Part shown: piece by piece, positions 58,600 through 64,000 of the stretch
Position numbering within the stretch: position 1 is the first letter of the stretch
How the letters are laid out: every line of letters starts with the position of its first letter
Origin: Telopea speciosissima
Lineage: Eukaryota > Streptophyta > Magnoliopsida > Proteales > Proteaceae
Direction: 5' to 3'
NCBI RefSeq assembly: GCF_018873765.1
Contig: NC_057918.1
Coordinates: forward strand, 10,486,862 to 10,550,861
DNA: 64,000 nucleotides
Made by a program: the position numbers and the translations under genes
The notes under the pieces: model-generated
The model's database searches: none
What the model was told of the DNA's origin: nothing
Seen by the model: only the letters and a program-made list of their open reading frames with translations

Positions 58600-59560
58600 G
58601 GCACATTATCCGGGCCTTAGTTGGGCTGTAATTTTGGCTTTGTCCTTGGACTTGCTAAGGGCCTTGATGAGCGTTTCCTTGGAGCATTTTGTGAGATCGC
58701 ATTTATCCCACCATTTTACTCTGAATCCTCGGATGAGGGATTCAATGGACCATTCATCGGTTTCTTGTCCGGTGGTCTCATATTCCCAATACATTATCCA
58801 TGCCGACACGGTGGATAAAAAACCTTAACAAGCGGTTGCTCGGGGATGCATTCGGTGTCTTGGCAAAATACATGATAGGCTTCAAAAATGGGATCGCGGG
58901 ATGTCAAGGATTGGACCGTAGGTGGTCCACCATTTGGGGAACAGTCGGGATAGAACCGGAGAACTTATAATCGAAGCAAAAAACCACGAGTGCTTATTCT
59001 CACGATTAGGTACAAGAATGCATGGTGCCATGCATCGATGTAATCAAAGAAGTGGTACTCTTGTGGTGGTAGTTTTGTGAGAACTTTTATGTTGTAAAGG
59101 GTGCACACCCCAATCGCAGCGATCTTGAGGATCCGGAGGATAGTAAGCGATGTGTGGGTCACAAGATTAGGATCTGTTTTATCAAAGTTCTGTTTGATCT
59201 CGACGGAATCGGTATCTATGAGGATGAACTCATAGAATTCTTGGGACTTTGCATTGCTTGATGTATAGTATTGCCAATCCTTAAAAAATACTCTCCTGGC
59301 AATGTCATTAGAGGCGCGGCCTTTGGTAAGTTGTTCATCAAGGGATACCAGGACCTCGTAATCTTTTTGGATGTCGGCTTTTGGGGTAAAACTTGGTTTG
59401 AAGCGATGTTGTCTTGGGCCTAGATACTATTGAGGTGGTTCTTGTGGCGGGACTATTTGGGTGGAGCTTGTGGCTACTACTTGGTTGTATGGGATCTTGG
59501 AAGAGGTCAAGGTCAATTGTTTTGATGGGGTGGTTTTGCATAAGAGCTCTTGGATTTTGT
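58600..59560 (-). pseudogene. Pararetroviral downstream ORF (ORF2-like), broken
   Basis: The minus-strand frame at 58809-58606 contains an aromatic-rich motif (FRVKWWDK) of the kind I associate with the ORF downstream of RNase H in florendovirus-type elements. Preceding sequence up to about 59560 is Pro/Ser/Lys-rich in one frame and then interrupted by stops. Function unknown. Confidence 0.5.
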
Positions 59561-59599
59561 TTTTGGATCGGGAGGCTCCTTAGGAGCCATGATTACTGA

Positions 59600-61090
59600 A
59601 ATGACTAGGGTCCCTGCAAAAATTCCCTTGTGAGAAAATCGGGGATGGAATTCATTTCTCCTTTTATGTGTTCTATTTCAAAATCAAAGCTCGATAGGAG
59701 TGCTTGCCATCTTGCAAAAATCTGTTTTGATGCAATATTTTGAACATCATTTTTAGAACTTGTTTGGCATGCATCGCAATCAACTCTTACTAAAAATCTT
59801 TTGTTTAGCAAATCACTCTGAAATTTTTGAATGCATAAGACAATTGATAAAATTTCCTTTTTAATGGTCTTGTAATTCTTCCGGGCTTGGTTCCATAGTC
59901 CGAAGTGAACTGAACCAGGGTTTCCTTTCCTTGGTCAACTTGTTTGAGGATTCCTCCATATCCTAGGTCGGAGGCATCGGTCTCAACAATTTTTGGGAGG
60001 TCCGGGTTTGCAGGAACTAAACAGGGATTTCTTTGACCGGTTCTTGATATCTTGAACGGCCTTGGTATGGGTCTCGGGCCAGTGGTTGTTTCTTTTCGAG
60101 TCTTTGGTACGGAGGTTCGCAGGTTTTGCTAATTCCCGGGAGGAAGTCTCTAACATAATTTAGGCTTCCTAGAAATCTCTCTCGTAATTGCTTCTTTTCA
60201 AGGATTTCATCGGAAACTTTTACGCAAAGACCATTGTTCTTTCTATGGGAATGATGGTTCCCGATGTATGTAATGGCCTAAGAATCTAATCTTGGTTTGG
60301 AATAGGTCCATCTTCTTTTTGATAGTACTAGCCCATTGGTTTTGACTACTTGGTAGAAGCTTCTAAGGTGCTTAAAGTCTTTGGTCTATGGTGTCCGAAA
60401 ATATTAAGACATCATCTATGTAAACAATCGTGTGACTACTTGTATGGGTTGAATATATCATTCATTATGTTTTGGAATTCGCAGGGCATTTTTAGGCCAA
60501 ATGGCATTACATTCCATTCGTAATGTCCAAAGGGTGTGGTGAAGGCTGTTTTGTATTTGTCTTGTTCATGAACCTGGATTTGCCAATATCCAGATTTTAA
60601 GTCAAACTTTGAAAAGACCTTGGCTCTGTGAATTTTTGGAGTAGGTCTTTCTTGTTAGGGATTGGGTATCTAATCCATTGAAGGACATCATTGAGGGGTT
60701 TATAATTTATGACCAATCTTGGTGCTCCTCTTTCTATTTACGCATTTTTGTTTACATAGAAGGCACACAACTCAGGGGGACTTCTTTGTCTCTAATGAGG
60801 TTTTTATTTAATAGATCTTGGATTTCTTTTTTGCGGGTTTCTTGGAGTTCCTGGCTCATTTGAATGGGCCGGCCTTGGTTGGAATGTTTTTTTCGAGAAT
60901 TCTTTTTCGTATGGTAATTTTACTATGTGCCTCTTCTGTGCCAAAAGGCATCGGGAATTGAACATAGATTTTCTTCAAACGGGTTCTTAATCTATCAACC
61001 TGGGTTTTTATTGGGCTGTTCTTGTAATTGGTGCAGTCTTGATGTGCATGATTTCATTTTTAAATGACTTAGGTGTTTTTCTTTGGCTTT
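59600..61090 (-). pseudogene. Pararetroviral reverse transcriptase and RNase H, broken
   Basis: The RT catalytic motif YIDD is encoded at 60422-60411 on the minus strand, in the context V-Y-I-D-D-V-L-I-F. The RNase H end lies at 59811-59605 and retains the caulimovirid signature (SKQIFARW and the terminal DFLTREFLQG). Between and upstream of these, frameshifts and stops are frequent. Confidence 0.8.
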
Positions 61091-61500
61091 TATACTCCTA
61101 ATGGTAGGATCCTTTATTATAGATGCGGCTTTTGCCCGTCCTATTTGTTCTAGGTTCAAGGTTCCAAAAATTCAAACGTAATTTTTGTTTGCCTATCTTG
61201 GTTGTTAAGCCTTTGTTGGTTACTTTAAAGGGTTTAATTAATTCTATGAATGGTTGTCCTAAAATTACTGTCCATCTAGATTCTTTACTAGGATAAAGGC
61301 TTGTTTGAAGCATATGCCCCGATTGCATATATGTACTTGGTAATTTGTCTGAACATTCATGTAGTCACCATTGGCGTGGTAAGCCTTTGTGCGTTTTTGG
61401 TATCTTGGGTTGGAATTATTCCTTCTTGGATACAGATTGGTGAGCTCCTGAGTCTATGAGGGCTCTTGAAGAAAACTTATAGGAAGAGCCTATGGTTAAT
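61090..61500 (-). pseudogene. Pararetroviral aspartic protease region, broken
   Basis: The catalytic motif DSGA is at 61454-61443 (preceded by A-L-I). Downstream, a 76-codon open segment (61328-61098) includes ILGQPFIE, consistent with the protease C-terminal part. Frameshifts separate the two. Confidence 0.65.
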
Positions 61501-62149
61501 TTGACCTTTACATGCCATTTTTGGGGAGAAGTATATATGCTTGCTATGAAATTTTGGGATCCCGATTCTTGTCCTAGTTCGGTTCTTCCTGGACTTGTTT
61601 TGACTTTCCTTTTAGTTTGACTAATTCGGCTTTTACTTCTTTTATTTCTCTCTTTAAATCTTGGGTAGTAACTTCCAGATTTGTTATCCTAGTGTTATAC
61701 GGATTATTGGCGGTCTTCCTTTGTTCAAATCTTTTGAAGACTTGGTTTTATATCATAAGCCTTAGGTCTTTCTTTGTTTTCTTCTAAAGCATGCGGCTTC
61801 TTCGAGGCACTTGTTTTCTAATTTGAGCGTCCTGCTATTTGTTCAATGGCATCAAAGAAGGATTGTCTTATCATGCCAATGGATTTGGTTTCGGAGCCGT
61901 CACCTTGGTGGTGCGGGAACATTCACCTTTTATGGCCGAGGTTATACGAGTTGCATGCAAGCGCATCCGGTTCGTGTCACTGCTACTCTGGACCTTGAGT
62001 CTTGATCCTGGTTTATTTGGTTGATGGCCTCATAGAAGACCTCTTCTTGAGTCCAAATCCTCCGAGTCGACTCGGCGAATATTTGAATATTTTTTCTGGG
62101 TACTGGTCCAGGCTAAGTAAGCTAACCCTTTTGGCTATCCTACGATTTG
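61501..62149 (-). other. Pararetroviral linker region
   Basis: Lies between the zinc knuckle and protease. Short frames only; no domain recognised. Confidence 0.4.
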
Positions 62150-62665
62150 GCTATATGGCCTGGTTTCCCCCAGTTAAAACATCCTTTGGGTTTTTAAGGG
62201 TAGTTTTGGTATCTTCCTTTTTTGGTTCTTTGTGGCTTTGGTTTGGTTGAACCGTTTTTCTTGTTGAACCTTGGTCTTGAATAGTACTTATTTGGTTCAT
62301 ATTTTTTATACTTGTTTTCTTTATAATGCTTGGAGAATTTATGGGATTTCCTTTTATGTTTCTTCTCAGAAGGGTTTTAGGCGGGGAACCCATACTGTTC
62401 ACAAAACCCTCCTAGTTCTTTTTTATAGGATTTGTTTTCTTTTTTCATTTGTTGGGCTAGTCTTAGGTCCGTACAAAGGGACATTGCCTCTTCGTGGATG
62501 ATACTATTTAATTCCCCATAAGTGTAATTGTCGTAGGGAATCTCTCCGTTGTTCTCTTTTCTTAATTTTTGTTTTATTTTTCGAAAATATTCGGGAGGCC
62601 TGTTAGGAATTTTTCTTTCCGAATGGGAGATTTGCATCCTCCTGGACATAACTCTAGTCATGAAG
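62150..62665 (-). pseudogene. Pararetroviral coat protein C-terminal and zinc-knuckle region, broken
   Basis: The frame at 62661-62377 is basic and includes RKIPNRPPEYF and the AMSLCTDLRLAQQ segment. Downstream, 62189-62150 encodes a zinc-knuckle-like GCFNWGKPGHIA in which the second cysteine has become tryptophan. A frameshift separates the two. Confidence 0.6.
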
Positions 62666-64000
62666 ACATCTTTGTACCACTTAAGGTCATGTAATTTTTC
62701 GCATTTTAGGTTTGATAATTGTTCAGCGGATCTATCTTTGAGTTTAGATGGATCTCCTAGGAAATGTTTGGTTAAGTTGAAGATGAGTGTATTTCTGCAT
62801 CCTCAATAGGTCCATTCTGTCTTGGATTACTTCCCCTTGGTCATCAACTGCATCGCATACAGGATTGCTATTCTTTGTTCTTGGGTTAGGACGAAGTCCC
62901 ACCATCCTTTTAATTGGCTCAGAAACCCGAGACTAGAAGATCGGCTCTTTGCCGATCGGAAGTTTCTTTTATCCGGTAGGCATTTGCTACCATTGTCATC
63001 TCATGTAACTTATTTTTGATGTTATATTCGGACATGCCGTCTATGTTCCATTCATAGATTACACCACTTTGATAAGAGGCACGGGATACATTCCCTGTTT
63101 TCTATTTGTAGATCTAAGAAAGTGGGCTTTGGCTTGGACCTTTGGTAATACTCTTCTTCAATTCTATGTATGGGCGGGTTTATTTTCTTGAGATCTTATT
63201 ACATCGACTTGGGCAACTGCCGAGTCTTGGGACTCCTTGTTTGGTGTTTCTGGTATTACTAAGCCTTTGAGTCTCTGTTCAATTTCCTTCAATGCATCAG
63301 CTCTATTCAAGGCTTTTGCAGACTTCAGGCTTATGTTATGAGGTATGAATAGAGACCTATGCCTCTGAGTACTTGGGTGTTCCTTAGATGGTGAAATTCC
63401 TTGGGAAGTACTGGGTTTTGTTTGTACTATGTTCTCTATCCTATTTAGTTGTCTTCCTATGGTTAGGAGGTGTTGGTTTGAATAATTTGCTAGACTGATT
63501 AATTTTTGTCGCTCTCGGTGTTTCCGGATGTTGATCTCGCAAGGTGCTCCTATGGTCTCCGTTGCCCCTGTTTTTATCTTGATTACGCTATAGGGAGGAT
63601 GAATGGATTCAATTTCCTCATCTCTATCTGTTATCCAAAGAGTTGTAATCTTCTGGGTTGGGGCTATGTTTTCAAATGGGTATTCTAACCCATGGTATGG
63701 GCGTAAATGTCTAGGTAGGTGAAGAATACTATGTTGGTTCTATGTTTGTTCATTTGTTCATACCAATGTTCTACGATTTTAGCTTGTTGGTGCAAGTAGT
63801 GTTTTTAAAAAACCATTCTTTCTTGTCTTTATTTCTTGGAAGATCAAAGTCTTTTCTTAACATTGGTTTGTCTATTTTGAACTCTTGTTCGCTATTATTA
63901 CTCCTACCTTTCCCTCGGAGGCTCCATCCGGGAGAAAGATGGGGAGTTTGGCCTTATGATTGTTTCATCCCTGGTTCGATTCATCACTTAGATTTTCTAA
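62666..64000 (-). other. Pararetroviral 5' coding region, poorly recognisable
   Basis: Continues the same minus-strand element to the window edge. Only short frames remain, and I cannot assign movement or coat domains with confidence. Confidence 0.4.

Larger units (their letters stand above)
57380..64000 (-). mobile_element. Endogenous pararetrovirus (Caulimoviridae, florendovirus/petuvirus-like), degraded
   Basis: On the minus strand, reading from the right edge of the window, the order is coat-type region with zinc knuckle, aspartic protease, reverse transcriptase, RNase H, a separate downstream ORF, then a probable non-coding promoter region. This order without LTRs or integrase fits an integrated caulimovirid, not a Ty3 retrotransposon. 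Frames are broken by many stops and shifts, so no product is expected. The 5' part (movement-protein region) runs off or is unrecognisable. Left boundary is approximate. The genus is inferred from the gene order and RNase H end. Confidence 0.8.

Noticed and set aside
1-64000. CRISPR arrays, operons, ribosome-binding sites, riboswitches
   Set aside because: This is plant nuclear DNA; tandem repeats seen are simple duplications, not spacer-repeat arrays.

Overview
This is nuclear DNA from a flowering plant. It is AT-rich and has GT-AG introns. It carries plant-specific families (NRT1/PTR transporters, a type-2 lipid-transfer protein, a plastid-type homoserine kinase relative) and a high load of transposon remnants. 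I cannot place the species. My impression is a woody, non-Brassicaceae lineage with many fold-back MITEs, but that is weak inference.

Layout: (1) 2.1-3.5 kb, plus strand: an intact single-exon homoserine-kinase-like ORF whose ATP-binding and catalytic motifs are degraded. (2) 17.0-5.7 kb, minus strand: a four-exon caprin-like, RGG-rich RNA-binding-type protein (454 aa modelled). Its second intron is 9.7 kb and holds a decayed RTE-clade LINE. (3) 17.35-23.45 kb: nested transposons. An outer 6.1-kb element with about 230-bp terminal inverted repeats (Mutator-like by architecture) contains a 4.36-kb element with Harbinger-like ends and a TTA duplication. The inner element encloses an intact type-2 non-specific lipid-transfer protein gene and a tRNA-like sequence. 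(4) 23.5-32.4 kb: MITEs, a lectin-domain fragment, and an unprocessed plasma-membrane H+-ATPase pseudogene whose middle, including the phosphorylation site, is missing and replaced by a LINE endonuclease fragment. (5) 33.0-54.0 kb: an NPF2 cluster with two apparently intact four-exon genes on the minus strand, one GTR/NPF2.10-2.11-like (41.6-38.5 kb) and one NRT1.7/NPF2.13-like (54.0-49.8 kb). Two decayed copies of the NPF2.13-like last exon lie tail-to-tail at 33.06-34.78 kb and form a natural inverted repeat. (6) About 57.4-64.0 kb, minus strand, running off the window: a frameshifted endogenous pararetrovirus (Caulimoviridae) with recognisable zinc-knuckle, protease, reverse transcriptase, RNase H and downstream-ORF regions and a possible promoter region.

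The intact genes have unrelated jobs: RNA binding, lipid transfer, nitrate or specialised-metabolite transport, and a likely non-catalytic GHMP-fold protein. They do not form a pathway. The most interesting structures are the host gene inside nested transposons, the NPF inverted-repeat pseudogene pair that could produce hairpin RNA against its functional paralogue, and the homoserine-kinase-like pseudoenzyme with an internal duplication. Exon boundaries were set by hand from reading frame, GT/AG sites and family alignment; no transcript evidence was available.
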